This document shows, piece by piece, positions 51,414 through 60,625 of a stretch of 64,000 bases of DNA (the stretch's first letter is position 1; each line of letters begins with the position of its first letter). Source of the DNA: Nitrospira sp. (GTDB lineage Bacteria > Nitrospirota > Nitrospiria > Nitrospirales > Nitrospiraceae); contig CP092079.1 in the NCBI GenBank assembly GCA_022226955.1, forward strand, positions 2,755,043-2,819,042. Reading direction: 5' to 3'. The translations under genes were made by a program, and so were the position numbers. Under the pieces are notes generated by a model. That model ran no database searches. It had not been told where the DNA came from and was given only the letters and a program-made list of their open reading frames with translations.

Positions 51414-52952
51414 ATGGAAACATACAATCAGAGGCCTGGATCGAGCCGCAGCTGGATGGTTGCTGCGGTACTGCTTACGGCTGGGATCATCATCGGGTTT
51501 GTGGTGGCCTCCGATCTCGGCTGGTTGTCGAACGGGCATGCCGTTCCGGATAACGGGACGCCGCCACTGGCGCAGCCGGTCTCGACCGCCCCGCAACCTG
51601 TGCTGCCGGGAATGGGGAATCAGACGTTCGTCGAGATTGCCAAAGCAGTCAAACCGGCGGTCGTTAACATTTATGCGATCAAAAGCGGCAAAGGGGACGG
51701 GGCTCATGCAACACCGTTCGAAGATCCGTTTTTCCGCAAGTTTTTCGGAGATGAATTCTTCCGCCGGTTTGAGCCGCAACAGCCGAAAGAGAAGAAGGAG
51801 CGCGGGTTAGGCTCAGGCGTGATCGTCGAGTCGGATGGGTTGATCATCACGAACAATCATGTGGTCGGCAAGGCTGATGAGATTCGAGTGACGCTGTCGG
51901 ATAAGCGAGAGTTCAAGGCGAAGTTGATCGGGACCGATCCCAAAACCGACATTGCGGTCGTGAAGATCGACGCGGCGAATTTGCCGACGGTCGCGTGGGC
52001 CGATTCCGATCAATTGGAGGTCGGCGAGTTTGTGCTGGCGGTGGGCAATCCGTTCGGCCTCACGCAAACGGTCACGCTGGGTATTGTCAGTGCGTTAGGG
52101 CGGGCGGCGGGCATCGCCGAGTACGAAGACTTTATTCAAACCGATGCGGCCATCAATCCGGGGAATTCCGGCGGAGCGCTCGTCAATGTGCGCGGCGAGC
52201 TGGCGGGGATCAATACCGCGATCTTCAGCCAAAGCGGCGGCAACATGGGAATCGGGTTTTCGGTGCCGAGTAATATGGCCCGCTCCATCATGGAGCAGCT
52301 GGTTAAAACTGGGAAGGTGGTCCGCGGCTGGCTGGGGGTCTCGATTCAGGAGTTGACGCCTGAACTCGCGAAGCAGTTCGGCGTCAGCGATACCAAGGGC
52401 GTGCTGGTGAGCGATGTCATGGATGACAGTCCGGCCAAGAAGGCTGGGATCGAACGCGCCGATGTCATCACCGAGTACGACGGAAAGCCGATGGACTCTC
52501 CCACGCATCTGCGGAATGCGGTCGCGCAGACGCCGGTTGGGAAGAAGGTTTCGGTCAAATTGATCCGTGAGAAGAAGCCGAAAACAATCGATCTGTCCAT
52601 CGCAGAGCAGCCGAAATCCATGGCGCAATCGGGAGAGGAAGAGTCGGCTGAAGCAGCGGCGCCGACCGGAATTCTGTCGGATTTGGATGTGCGGGAATTG
52701 ACCGATGAAGTGGCCGGCCGATATGGCATGAAGCCCAGTGAGCGCGGTGTCGTGGTGGTGCGGGTGAAGCCCGGCAGCACCGCCGAGGAGACGGGTGTGC
52801 GAGAAGGCGATATGATCATTGAGATCAACCGGCAATCGGTGACATCGATGAAAACATATGAGCGCATCGCGGCCAAGCTGCCGAAAGACGAGGCGGTGCT
52901 CATGCTGTTGAAGCGGCAGGGACGGACGATTTATCTGACACTCCGTCCATGA
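51414..52952 (+). CDS. degQ: Do/DegQ-family periplasmic serine protease (HtrA)
   Basis: A 512-residue protease. An N-terminal hydrophobic segment (residues 13-33) serves as signal or membrane anchor. The trypsin-like domain has the triad His in LIITNNHVVGKADEI near 147, Asp in DPKTDIAVVKID near 179 and Ser in INPGNSGGALVNVRG near 251. Two PDZ domains follow (about 305-395 and 415-505), including VRGWLGVSIQELTPELAKQF and VVVVRVKPGSTAEETGVREG. It degrades or refolds damaged envelope proteins. It stands in its own transcription unit between fba and the PIN-TRAM gene. Confidence 0.94.
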   Translation: METYNQRPGSSRSWMVAAVLLTAGIIIGFVVASDLGWLSNGHAVPDNGTPPLAQPVSTAPQPVLPGMGNQTFVEIAKAVKPAVVNIYAIKSGKGDGAHATPFEDPFFRKFFGDEFFRRFEPQQPKEKKERGLGSGVIVESDGLIITNNHVVGKADEIRVTLSDKREFKAKLIGTDPKTDIAVVKIDAANLPTVAWADSDQLEVGEFVLAVGNPFGLTQTVTLGIVSALGRAAGIAEYEDFIQTDAAINPGNSGGALVNVRGELAGINTAIFSQSGGNMGIGFSVPSNMARSIMEQLVKTGKVVRGWLGVSIQELTPELAKQFGVSDTKGVLVSDVMDDSPAKKAGIERADVITEYDGKPMDSPTHLRNAVAQTPVGKKVSVKLIREKKPKTIDLSIAEQPKSMAQSGEEESAEAAAPTGILSDLDVRELTDEVAGRYGMKPSERGVVVVRVKPGSTAEETGVREGDMIIEINRQSVTSMKTYERIAAKLPKDEAVLMLLKRQGRTIYLTLRP

Positions 52953-53096
52953 CGGCGTGAGCGAGGTCCTCTGCCTTGCCAGTGTTAGTGTGAAAATGGT
53001 TGATGAGATAGGGGCGGACGATGCCTCGCACATTCCCGCCCATAAACCGGTGAAAGGGCGCCCGGAGGGGCTCCATGAGGGAGAGGAGGTTCCGGT

Positions 53097-54122
53097 ATGA
53101 TATCGCGAGCCCTATTCATCCTTCTCAGTGCGCTGGCAGGCATGGTCCTATTCCTACGGGCCGAAAATGCCAGCGGTTCGTTCTGGTTATACGGGTTTGG
53201 AATCGGGATGGTCACCGGCGGGTTGATCGTCATGGGCGAATATGCGTTACGAACGTTGTCATTCGGTATCATTGTCGGTGCGACGGCGGGGCTGGCAGTT
53301 GGGCTGGTGATGACCGGCCTGGTCGAGTGGGTCGGCGGTGAGATCTTCGATGTCCAGACATTCCTGTTTCATATCGGTGGGCTCGTGTTTCTGCTCGGGT
53401 TTCCTTATCTTGGGCTGGTGCTAGGGGCGCGGTTCGGGCGGGAGAGGTTTCCGATGCCTCCGGCGCGGCCGTCCGATCTCTCCGCCGGTTCGAATAGTCT
53501 CAAAGTGCTCGATACGAGTGTCATTATCGATGGCCGTGTCGCGGATTTGTGTGAGACGGGATTTCTGGAAGGCACCATGTTCGTTCCGCAGTTTATCCTC
53601 CATGAGCTGCAGCATATCGCCGATTCGTCGGATTCCTTGAAGCGCGCCCGCGGCCGGCGCGGACTCGATGTGCTCAATAAGATCCAGAAAATGGCGGACA
53701 TCGATGTGCAGGTTGTAGAAGAGGATTTTCCGAATGTGAAGGAAGTCGATGCGAAGCTGGTCGTCTTTGCCAAGAAGAAGGGCGCGCGCATCATGACGAA
53801 CGATTTGAATTTGAATAAAGTGGCTGAGTTGCAGGGTGTGCGGGTGCTCAACATCAACGAGTTGTGCAACGCCCTGCGGCCTGTTGTATTACCGGGAGAG
53901 ACCATCCGCGTCTTTGTCTTGAAGGAAGGCAAAGAGGCCGGTCAGGGGGTCGCCTATCTCGACGACGGGACCATGATTGTCGTGGACAATGCCCGACGGT
54001 GCATCGGCCGGAACGTCGATGTGATCGTCACCAGCGTTCTACAGACGACCGCTGGGCGGATGATTTTTACCAGGCTGAAAGAAGAGGCCGAGCGAGAGGA
54101 GCTGCAAGTCGCTCGTGGATAG
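53097..54122 (+). CDS. PIN-TRAM domain membrane protein (YacL-like)
   Basis: A 341-residue protein with four N-terminal membrane helices (residues 1-115), a PIN nuclease-fold domain ([20 protein letters not shown] near 135, [40 protein letters not shown] near 230) and a C-terminal TRAM domain ([20 protein letters not shown] near 290). Acidic PIN residues look intact, so it may cut RNA at the membrane, although activity in this family is not well shown. GAGGAGG precedes ATG 53097. It overlaps ispD by 8 bp, an arrangement often seen with this family. Confidence 0.9.
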   Translation: MISRALFILLSALAGMVLFLRAENASGSFWLYGFGIGMVTGGLIVMGEYALRTLSFGIIVGATAGLAVGLVMTGLVEWVGGEIFDVQTFLFHIGGLVFLLGFPYLGLVLGARFGRERFPMPPARPSDLSAGSNSLKVLDTSVIIDGRVADLCETGFLEGTMFVPQFILHELQHIADSSDSLKRARGRRGLDVLNKIQKMADIDVQVVEEDFPNVKEVDAKLVVFAKKKGARIMTNDLNLNKVAELQGVRVLNINELCNALRPVVLPGETIRVFVLKEGKEAGQGVAYLDDGTMIVVDNARRCIGRNVDVIVTSVLQTTAGRMIFTRLKEEAEREELQVARG

Positions 54123-54834
54123 ACGTGTGGTCGCGGTCGTGCCCGCCGCCGGCAAAGGGTTGCGGATGGGCGGCTCAGTGCCGAAGCAGTTTCTCGCGTT
54201 AGGCGGTGAGCCGCTCGTTGTGCATTCCCTGCGTGTGCTGCAATCCTCGCCTTGCATCGATCAGATCATCCTCGCGGTTCCGCAAGCCGATCTCGACTAC
54301 TGTCTGAACGATCTGGCGGTGCGGTACGGATTCACGAAAATCACCAAAGTGGTTACGGGTGGGCGCGAACGGCAGGACTCCGTTCGGCATGCGCTCGAAC
54401 ATGTGCCGGATGAAACGGATATCGTTGTCGTACACGATGCGGTTCGGCCGTTTCTGACGGAGAAAATGGTCGCGGAGGTAGTGGCGGCGGCGCGCCAGCA
54501 TGGCGGCGCCATCATCGCGCTGCCGATGCGCGATACTGTCAAGCAGGTTGGGGCCGAGCATCGCATTGAGCGCACCGTCGATCGTCAGCCCCTATGGCTG
54601 GCGCAAACCCCGCAGGCCTTTGAGCGAGTCCGGTTGCAAGCGGCTCACCGCAAGGCTCATGCGGAAGCCGTTCATGCGACGGACGATGCCTTTCTCTTCG
54701 AATGGGCCGGGCATCCGGTGGTCGTGGTGGAAGGCAGCGGAGAAAATATCAAAGTCACGCGGCCGGAAGATATGGTGATCGGGGAAGCGATTCTAGGTTC
54801 CCGTGCCGCTGCGCGTTCGGGAGGATCGTCATGA
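54115..54834 (+). CDS. ispD: 2-C-methyl-D-erythritol 4-phosphate cytidylyltransferase IspD
   Basis: A 239-residue cytidylyltransferase: [20 protein letters not shown] and [20 protein letters not shown] at the start, [17 protein letters not shown] near 82, [12 protein letters not shown] near 105 and [20 protein letters not shown] near 160. It carries out the CTP step of the MEP isoprenoid pathway, which also feeds undecaprenyl phosphate used by the glycan cluster. GTG 54115 lies in the end of the PIN-TRAM gene, and the stop overlaps ispF (ATGA). Confidence 0.94.
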   Translation: MDRRVVAVVPAAGKGLRMGGSVPKQFLALGGEPLVVHSLRVLQSSPCIDQIILAVPQADLDYCLNDLAVRYGFTKITKVVTGGRERQDSVRHALEHVPDETDIVVVHDAVRPFLTEKMVAEVVAAARQHGGAIIALPMRDTVKQVGAEHRIERTVDRQPLWLAQTPQAFERVRLQAAHRKAHAEAVHATDDAFLFEWAGHPVVVVEGSGENIKVTRPEDMVIGEAILGSRAAARSGGSS

Positions 54835-55316
54835 CAACGAAGATTCGCGTGGGTTGTGGGTACGATGTGCATCCTCTCGGGGCCGGGAGAAAATTGATTC
54901 TTGGCGGAATCGAGGTGCCACATACCAAAGGGTTGCTGGGCCATTCCGATTCCGACGTCCTTGTTCATGCGGTGTGCGATGCGCTGTTGGGCGCGATGGG
55001 CGAAGGAGATTTGGGGCGCCACTATCCGAGTTCCGATCAGAAGTACAAAGGAATCTCCAGCCTCAAGCTCCTGGAAGACGTGATGGGAAAGTTGACGAAG
55101 AAGGGCTATCGGGTCGTCAATGTCGATACCATTATTGTGGCGCAGGCGCCGAAGTTAAGCGCCTTTCTTTCGGCGATGCAGAAACAGATAGCGCAGGCGA
55201 TGGGAATCGACGCCGATCAGGTAAACGTAAAGGTGAAAAGCGGCGAAGGGCTCGACGCAGTGGGACGGGAAGAGGGGATGCATGCCCATGCCGTCTGTTT
55301 GATTGAAGCGGTCTGA
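54831..55316 (+). CDS. ispF: 2-C-methyl-D-erythritol 2,4-cyclodiphosphate synthase IspF
   Basis: A 161-residue enzyme of normal size: RVGCGYDVHPLGAGRKLILG with the metal Asp and His, GLLGHSDSDVLVHAVCDALL, GAMGEGDLGRHYPSSDQKYK and VNVKVKSGEGLDAVGREEGM with the C-terminal loop. It closes the cyclodiphosphate in the MEP pathway. ATG 54831 overlaps the ispD stop by 4 bp; earlier in-frame codons lie inside ispD and encode nothing conserved. Confidence 0.95.
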   Translation: MTTKIRVGCGYDVHPLGAGRKLILGGIEVPHTKGLLGHSDSDVLVHAVCDALLGAMGEGDLGRHYPSSDQKYKGISSLKLLEDVMGKLTKKGYRVVNVDTIIVAQAPKLSAFLSAMQKQIAQAMGIDADQVNVKVKSGEGLDAVGREEGMHAHAVCLIEAV

Positions 55317-55336
55317 CCGTCGTAGGATAGACCACG

Positions 55337-55987
55337 ATGCTGAAAGCGATTCGACAGGATCTCCAGGCTGTCTTCGATCGGGATCCGGCCGCCACCAGCC
55401 GGCTGGAGGTTGTGCTTACCTATGCTGGCTTTCATGCGCTGCTCATCTACCGCATCGCCCATTGGTTGAAATCGTACGGTGTGCCGTTTGTGCCGCGAGC
55501 CTTGTCGCAACTGGCCCGCTGGTTGACCGGCATCGAAATTCATCCGTCCGCCAAGATCGGCAGAGGATTTTTCATCGATCATGGAATGGGTGTTGTGATC
55601 GGCGAAACCGCCGAAGTCGGCGACTCTGTGACGCTGTTCCAGGGTGTCACGCTCGGGGGCACTGGGAAAGAGCGCGGGAAGCGGCATCCGACACTGGGCA
55701 ATCACGTGGTCGTCGGCGCTGGGGCCAAGATTCTCGGCGGCATTAAAATCGGCGACAACGTTAAGATCGGCGCGAACTCCGTTGTCATTAAAAACGTCCC
55801 GCCCAATTCCACCGTCATCGGCGTGCCGGCCCGCGTCATCAAGACGCAGGGCGAACGGTTGCCCGATGTCACGATGGATCAAACCAACCTCCCCGATCCC
55901 ATCAGCGACCGGTTCATCGCGCTTGAACAGGAGTTGATTGAACTCCGCAAGAAACTCGAGGCTCGCGACTCCCAGCTTCCGTTCTAG
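55337..55987 (+). CDS. cysE: Serine O-acetyltransferase CysE
   Basis: A 216-residue hexapeptide-repeat acyltransferase of the short CysE type. The N-terminal helices have [20 protein letters not shown]; the left-handed beta-helix has [20 protein letters not shown] with the catalytic His, then [20 protein letters not shown] and [20 protein letters not shown]. It makes O-acetylserine for cysteine synthesis. The gene starts 20 bp after ispF. The C-terminus ends in a coiled-coil-like [16 protein letters not shown] rather than the long tail involved in cysteine synthase binding in enterobacteria. Confidence 0.93.
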   Translation: MLKAIRQDLQAVFDRDPAATSRLEVVLTYAGFHALLIYRIAHWLKSYGVPFVPRALSQLARWLTGIEIHPSAKIGRGFFIDHGMGVVIGETAEVGDSVTLFQGVTLGGTGKERGKRHPTLGNHVVVGAGAKILGGIKIGDNVKIGANSVVIKNVPPNSTVIGVPARVIKTQGERLPDVTMDQTNLPDPISDRFIALEQELIELRKKLEARDSQLPF

Positions 55988-56106
55988 ATGTTTCTCGCAG
56001 CGCCTTTTTATTGGTAAAGACCCTTCTGTTGTTTTTCCATTTAATGGAAGGGGAGTGGATGGTTCACTTTTCAGATACAAGGCATGGCAGAGGATCGAGG
56101 GATGCT

Positions 56107-56526
56107 ATGACTAAATTCGTCGGTATGCTTGTGCTGATGGCATTCCTTTCTTTCGCATCGCTGCAATCAGTGAGGGCCGATGAACCGGCTCCTCTGCCTG
56201 TTCGCGCGTTGCTTGACGCTGCATCTGTTCAAAATACCCACACAGTCATGATTCGAGGAACTGTAAGAAAGGTAAAATCCTTTCCACCGTTTATGACCAA
56301 GCTGTGCAATGCTGTGCATGGAAGTTATGAGTTTGTTTTGGAGGACGGAGCAGATGCTATCGCTGTTGAAGTGTTTGGCGTTTGCGGTGCACAGTCTGGA
56401 GGAGATCAGATATTCGATGGGCAGAGGGTTCAGGTAGTCGGAAAGTTTTTGATTAGGTCCAAAGGAAATGAAAGTATGCCGATTGTCTATACGGATATCG
56501 CGTCGGTGAGTCTAGTTCAAAATTAA
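56107..56526 (+). CDS. Small secreted protein, OB-fold-like, function unknown
   Basis: A 139-residue protein with a clear signal peptide (MTKFVGMLVLMAFLSFASLQ, cleaved after SVRA). The mature part has TVMIRGTVRKVKSFPPFMTK, then YEFVLEDGADAIAVEVFGVC and DGQRVQVVGKFLIRSKGN, a strand pattern resembling small exported OB-fold proteins. It has two Cys that could pair. ATG 56107 is preceded by GAGGGA; in-frame Met codons at 56011 and 56044 lack signal-peptide logic. The 119-bp gap before it is AT-rich and may hold its promoter. Confidence 0.6.
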   Translation: MTKFVGMLVLMAFLSFASLQSVRADEPAPLPVRALLDAASVQNTHTVMIRGTVRKVKSFPPFMTKLCNAVHGSYEFVLEDGADAIAVEVFGVCGAQSGGDQIFDGQRVQVVGKFLIRSKGNESMPIVYTDIASVSLVQN

Positions 56527-56604
56527 TTGTGCGATATGACAAGTAAGTAGACACAGTCCTCTGTGCGAAAGAATAAATCATGTATAGATATGAATCAGAT
56601 TGGA

Positions 56605-56632
56605 TTCCGGCGCGGCGGGAGCCGCGCCGGAG
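56605..56632. terminator. Strong hairpin between convergent genes
   Basis: A perfect 10-bp GC stem, CCGGCGCGGC (56607-56616) and GCCGCGCCGG (56621-56630), with loop GGGA; it extends by one A-T and one G-T pair to 56605-56632. It lies between the ends of the + strand secreted protein and the - strand psiF-like gene. Neither strand has a proper T-run, so it is a candidate bidirectional transcription block rather than a classic intrinsic terminator. Confidence 0.6.
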
Positions 56633-56649
56633 AGTTGTTGCTGGTTCTG

Positions 56650-56961
56650 CTAGTTTGAGAGACAGGTGCTCATGAATTTCTTCCGCTCGTCGCCTTTCAG
56701 TGTTTTCTCGCCCGCCTCTTTGTTGCAGGCCTTCATCTTTTCCTGCTGAGCCGCCTTCGCGTTTTTCACCGGCTTGGCGGAGAGACACTCCTTCATAAAG
56801 GCCTTCCGTTCTTCACCCTTCCCTTCACCCAATCCTTTCTCGTTCGCTTCCTTATTGCACGCGGTCATTTTGTTTTGCTGGCCGGCGGCGTCGCTGGGCA
56901 GCGGAGCCAGTATGAGCACGGCCAAAAAGAGCGAGAGAGCTACCAGGCTGGCAATCTTCAT
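56650..56961 (-). CDS. psiF: PsiF-repeat exported protein
   Basis: A 103-residue protein with a signal peptide (MKIASLVALSLFLAVLILAP, cleaved near SDAA) and two PsiF repeats: KMTACNKEANEKGL...ERKAFMKECLS and KMKACNKEAGEKTL...ERKKFMSTCLSN. Each has two conserved Cys that likely form a disulfide. In E. coli psiF is phosphate-starvation inducible, but the molecular role is unknown. It is transcribed opposite to the upstream secreted protein. Confidence 0.87.
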   Translation of the reverse strand: MKIASLVALSLFLAVLILAPLPSDAAGQQNKMTACNKEANEKGLGEGKGEERKAFMKECLSAKPVKNAKAAQQEKMKACNKEAGEKTLKGDERKKFMSTCLSN

Positions 56962-57048
56962 GGCGATTCTCCTTGTGTGGGTGGGTAAGCGAGTGGCTGC
57001 CGCACTATAACAAAGTGCCGCAAAAATTGTCTGTAGGATGCCAACCCA

Positions 57049-57783
57049 TCAGTAATCGACGCGGACGAGGCAGAGCCCCTGTGGTGGAGCGGTTTTACCG
57101 GCCGCGCGGCGATCGCGCGCGGCAAGAATGGCTGGAAAGCCGGCAGGATCGCGTTTGCCCTGGCCGGCTTCGACTAAGGTGCCCACGAGGCTGCGGACCA
57201 TCTGTTTTAAAAAGCGGTCGGCATAGGCATCGATACGGAGTTCGTTGCCCTCGCGAATGACGACGAGGCGTTGGAGGTGGCAGACTGGGTCTTCGTTCTC
57301 GGTCGGCTGTGTTTCGAATGAGGAGAAGTCGTGTGAGCCGATGAGATGCATCGCCGCTTGGTTCATCGCCGCATCGTCCAGCGGCTTATAGACATGCCAG
57401 AGCAGGTGCCGCTCCAGCGCGGGGCGGGGAGAGCGGTTGAGAATTCGGTATCGGTAGAGCTTGCCTTTCGCGTCGTAGCGGGCATGGAACTCGGCCGGAG
57501 GAAGATCGACGGTGCGGACCGAAATGTCTGGGGGAAGATGGGCGTTCAATGCCATGGCCCATTCATAGGCCGTCATCTCCCGGTCGATGCGAAAGCTGAC
57601 GACTTGTCCCTGCGCATGCACGCCGGCGTCGGTGCGCCCCGCAGCGACGACGGAGATCGTTTGTTGCGTCACACGTGCGATTGCGGTTTCGATGGCCTCT
57701 TGGATCGTGGGTCGATTGGGCTGGCGCTGCCAGCCGGCGTACTGCGTCCCTTCATACTCGAGCGTGAGTTTGATAGTCGGCAT
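57049..57783 (-). CDS. truA: tRNA pseudouridine synthase A TruA
   Basis: A 244-residue TruA of usual length: IKLTLEYEGTQYAGWQRQPN, then ISVVAAGRTDAGVHAQGQVV with the catalytic Asp near residue 51, ALNAHLPPDISVRTVDLPPA, KGKLYRYRILNRSPRPALER and FLKQMVRSLVGTLVEAGQGK. It converts U38-U40 in the anticodon stem to pseudouridine. It is encoded 23 bp downstream of the amidase gene on the same strand. Confidence 0.95.
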   Translation of the reverse strand: MPTIKLTLEYEGTQYAGWQRQPNRPTIQEAIETAIARVTQQTISVVAAGRTDAGVHAQGQVVSFRIDREMTAYEWAMALNAHLPPDISVRTVDLPPAEFHARYDAKGKLYRYRILNRSPRPALERHLLWHVYKPLDDAAMNQAAMHLIGSHDFSSFETQPTENEDPVCHLQRLVVIREGNELRIDAYADRFLKQMVRSLVGTLVEAGQGKRDPAGFPAILAARDRRAAGKTAPPQGLCLVRVDY

Positions 57784-57806
57784 AGCATGCCTGAGCGGAT
57801 CGCGCG

Positions 57807-59078
57807 TTATCGCGCGGTCTGTTTGCCGGCGGCCAGGAACGTGGTCACGCCGTTCAGTAGCGAGTCGGCGACATCGCGGATGAACGGGCTCTTTCGCAGT
57901 AAGTCTTCTTCGGACGGATTGGAGATATAGGCAATCTCCGCCAGAATGCTCGGCATGCTGGTGTAGCGGAGGACATAAAACGGCGCGGTCTTCACTCCAT
58001 GGTCGATGATGTGATAACGGCCGCTCATCTGGGTCACCAGAGATTCTTTTGCGGTCCAGGCCAGTTCCATCGACTCTTCGATCTTCTTCGAAGTGAGCAG
58101 GTCCGCGAGCAAGTATTCCACTCCTGCGCCGGTGCTGTTCAACGGCGTTCCGTTCTCGCGCGCCGCCACTTCCAGGGCCCGTTGATCCTTGGCCTCTCCG
58201 AAGTGGTAGATCTCGATGCCTTTGATTGCCCGCGAGGGGTGGGAATTGACATGGATGGAGACGAAGAGATCGGCGCCATGGCTGTTAGCGAATTTTGCTC
58301 GTTCTTCTAATTCGATGAAAACATCCTGATCGCGCGTCATCAGTACCCGCAGGCCCGGTTGTTTACTCAGCAGGTCGCGGAGCCGCAACGCCACTTTCAG
58401 CGTAATGTCCTTTTCCTCCGTGCCGCGCGCACCGCGCGCACCGGGATCTTTCCCGCCGTGGCCTGGGTCGATCACGATCGTCTTGAACGACTTTGCTTGC
58501 GGGATGGTTGGCTGCGGCGGAGGTTCGAAGGTGGCCGGAGAGACCGGAGTTGGGTTCGGTGTAGGGGACTCTGGAATGGCAAGACCCGGAATCACGTCGA
58601 CCACCAGCCGGGCCGGGTTCTCGAGCGAGAACTGTTTATAGCCGCGGATGGCGCGCCCAGGCAAGGTTACGGTGACCGCGCCGTCGGCGGTTTGTGAAAC
58701 CTGAAACGGGGCGGGAATAATGCCACGGTCGAGCCGGTGTTTGGCCGACTGGCTCATGGCCGCATGAGGGAGCCGAATGACGACCGCATCGGAATCCGCC
58801 GATTTGAGCTCGGTGACTTTCGTCTGGCGATCCAGATCGAGCACGAGTCTGGTGCGCTCAGGCGTCGAGAAGATGCGAAAGTTCCTGACCGTGGCCGGCA
58901 TCATCGCGGCGGGAGTGCCTTTCGTTTTGTTTTTGTGAGGGCGGTGAGAGCGGGTGTCAGAGGCGGCGGCAAACGCATGATCGATGCGTGCGGGCAAGAG
59001 ACTCAGGGTGAGCGCTAGCAGGCACAGGGATGCAAGAAAAACATGGGATGGGAAAGCCTGCCAGAATCGTAATCGCAT
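57807..59078 (-). CDS. amiC: N-acetylmuramoyl-L-alanine amidase, AmiC-like with AMIN domain
   Basis: A 423-residue exported amidase. The signal peptide starts at ATG 59078 (RFWQAFPSHVFLASLCLLAL). An AMIN domain (about 60-160, FRIFSTPERTRLVLDLDRQT and QFSLENPARLVVDVIPG) targets it to the cell wall or septum. A Pro-rich linker leads to the Amidase_3 domain (IVIDPGHGGKDPGARGARGT with zinc His, LFVSIHVNSHPSRAIKGIEI with second His, and ILAEIAYISNPSEEDLL with catalytic Glu). It cleaves the amide link of peptidoglycan stem peptides. A GTG at 59126 would add 16 residues before the signal peptide and is less likely. Confidence 0.92.
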   Translation of the reverse strand: MRLRFWQAFPSHVFLASLCLLALTLSLLPARIDHAFAAASDTRSHRPHKNKTKGTPAAMMPATVRNFRIFSTPERTRLVLDLDRQTKVTELKSADSDAVVIRLPHAAMSQSAKHRLDRGIIPAPFQVSQTADGAVTVTLPGRAIRGYKQFSLENPARLVVDVIPGLAIPESPTPNPTPVSPATFEPPPQPTIPQAKSFKTIVIDPGHGGKDPGARGARGTEEKDITLKVALRLRDLLSKQPGLRVLMTRDQDVFIELEERAKFANSHGADLFVSIHVNSHPSRAIKGIEIYHFGEAKDQRALEVAARENGTPLNSTGAGVEYLLADLLTSKKIEESMELAWTAKESLVTQMSGRYHIIDHGVKTAPFYVLRYTSMPSILAEIAYISNPSEEDLLRKSPFIRDVADSLLNGVTTFLAAGKQTAR

Positions 59079-59162
59079 GTGTCCATTGAAATTACAGAGG
59101 ATAAAAACTTTTCTCAGATGTTCCACCGGTTGTCAAGCGCTTGCGCCTGTTCTGCTCCGGCA

Positions 59163-59192
59163 TTGACAGGGGAGAAAGCCCGCCGGTAGCGT
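59163..59192 (+). promoter_or_regulatory. Candidate promoter of the NYN-domain gene
   Basis: A perfect TTGACA at 59163-59168, an 18-bp spacer and weak TAGCGT at 59187-59192. The transcript would start at the ATG 59200, so the gene might be leaderless or use ATG 59206. Confidence 0.35.
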
Positions 59193-59199
59193 AGCTGTT

Positions 59200-59727
59200 A
59201 TGGCGATGCACCTGATCATCGATGGCTATAACCTGCTTGGGGCGCAAGCTGCGGGGTTTGCTTCGGCGAAGTCGGAGATGGCTCGCGAGTCGTTACTGCG
59301 CGATTTGGCGGCCTATCGGCACCGCAAGGGCCATGCCCTGACGGTGGTGTTCGATGGCTGGCAACAGGGGCATTCGGTTGAACATCGCGAGCATCGAGCC
59401 GGTGTTCAGGTAATTTATTCGAGAAAAGGCGAGAAGGCGGATCAAGTCATTCAGCGGCTCGCGCGCGAGTACGGATCGGATTGCGCCGTCGTCAGTTCCG
59501 ATCACGAGATTGTCGCGACGGCCCGGGCGCATGGCGCAACCGTCATGACCGCGCAGTTGTTTATAAGCAAACTGGCATCGATCGGGTTGTCATCAGGCCC
59601 GATCCAGGGCAAAGAACTGGATTTAGGAGAGGATGAGCGGCCCAGCCGAGGACCGGGGAAGAAGGGCAATCCGAAGAAGCTGCCGAAGGCGATGCGGGAA
59701 CGGAACCGTCAGCTCAAGCGATTCTGA
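59200..59727 (+). CDS. NYN-domain protein, YacP/Rae1-like ribonuclease family
   Basis: A 175-residue protein with the YacP pattern: HLIIDGYNLLGAQAAGFASA with the first acidic metal residue, RESLLRDLAAYRHRKGHALT, VVFDGWQQGHSVEHR, GEKADQVIQRLAREYGSDCA and VVSSDHEIVATARAHGATVM. The Bacillus relative Rae1 cuts mRNA in the ribosome A site. A basic tail (PGKKGNPKKLPKAMRERNRQ) may bind RNA. It is the only + strand gene among - strand neighbours here. Confidence 0.85.
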   Translation: MAMHLIIDGYNLLGAQAAGFASAKSEMARESLLRDLAAYRHRKGHALTVVFDGWQQGHSVEHREHRAGVQVIYSRKGEKADQVIQRLAREYGSDCAVVSSDHEIVATARAHGATVMTAQLFISKLASIGLSSGPIQGKELDLGEDERPSRGPGKKGNPKKLPKAMRERNRQLKRF

Positions 59728-59732
59728 CAGGC

Positions 59733-60512
59733 TCACGCCAGATTGAACAGCCGCTTCGCATTGCGAGTGGTGGCGAGAGCGATCTTCTCAAGTGACATGC
59801 CGGGTTCGTCCGTGCGAATCGCTGCTAGCTGTTGCGCGACCTGCGCGACATAGGCCGGTTCATTTCGTTTCCCGCGATAGGGCACCGGTGTCAGATAGGG
59901 ACAGTCGGTCTCGATCAAGAGCCGGTCTAGCGGAACGGTTTTCGCGATGTCCCGCAGCGCCTGCGCTTTGGGGAAGGTTACGATGCCGGAAAACGACAGG
60001 TAGAATCCCAGATCGAGCGCCTCCTTCGCGAGCGCCGCATCTCCGGAAAAGCAGTGAAACACCCCGCCGACCTCTGAGGCCTTCTCTTCTTTCAAAATCG
60101 AGACGGTGTCCGCGTCGGCTTCCCGCGTGTGAATGATCACGGGCAGCCGGAGTTCGTGCGCGAGTTGGATCTGTTCGCGAAACCGGTCCCGCTGTTCTTC
60201 CGGCGAGGAGTGGTTGTAGTGGTAATCCAGCCCGATCTCGCCATAGGCCACGACTTTCCTGTTCTTGGCGAGCCGGCGGAATTCGTCGTACCAGGTGTCT
60301 TGGATGTGTTTCACCTCATGCGGATGCACGCCGATGGCGGCATACACGACATCGTGCCGATCGGCTAGTGCGACGGCGGATTGACTCGTGGCAAGGTCGC
60401 AGCCGATGGTGATGAAGCGGTCCACGCCGGCTTCGCGCGCCCGCGCGATCATCGTCTCGCGGTCATCGTTGTAGCGCGCGTCGTCGAGATGGGTGTGGGT
60501 GTCGATGAGCAT
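59733..60512 (-). CDS. tatD: TatD-family metal-dependent hydrolase
   Basis: A 259-residue TIM-barrel hydrolase: LIDTHTHLDDARYNDDRETM (HxH metal site), IGVHPHEVKHI, VVAYGEIGLDYHYNHSSPEE with the bridging Glu, LPVIIHTREADADTVSIL, GVFHCFSGDAALAKEALDLG and LLIETDCPYLTPVPYRGKRN. TatD proteins are DNA/RNA 3' exonucleases or D-aminoacyl-tRNA deacylase relatives. It ends five bases from the NYN gene, convergently. Confidence 0.93.
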   Translation of the reverse strand: MLIDTHTHLDDARYNDDRETMIARAREAGVDRFITIGCDLATSQSAVALADRHDVVYAAIGVHPHEVKHIQDTWYDEFRRLAKNRKVVAYGEIGLDYHYNHSSPEEQRDRFREQIQLAHELRLPVIIHTREADADTVSILKEEKASEVGGVFHCFSGDAALAKEALDLGFYLSFSGIVTFPKAQALRDIAKTVPLDRLLIETDCPYLTPVPYRGKRNEPAYVAQVAQQLAAIRTDEPGMSLEKIALATTRNAKRLFNLA

Positions 60513-60625
60513 AGGGGGTTCAGATTGGTCAGGAGAATGGGAAAGGGTTCATGGTTGATGAGCAGCGCCAGAGGAACAAGATCGGCCGGATAGATTAGAC
60601 AAACCCGACCGATCATCCCTGCGCG

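Noticed and set aside
52953-53096. Small gene or terminator between degQ and the PIN-TRAM gene
   Set aside because: Only a 5-bp GC stem and no credible coding frame; probably just leader sequence.
59078-59160. - strand promoter for the amidase with TTGACA near 59140
   Set aside because: The -35-like hexamer has no acceptable -10 at 16-19 bp.
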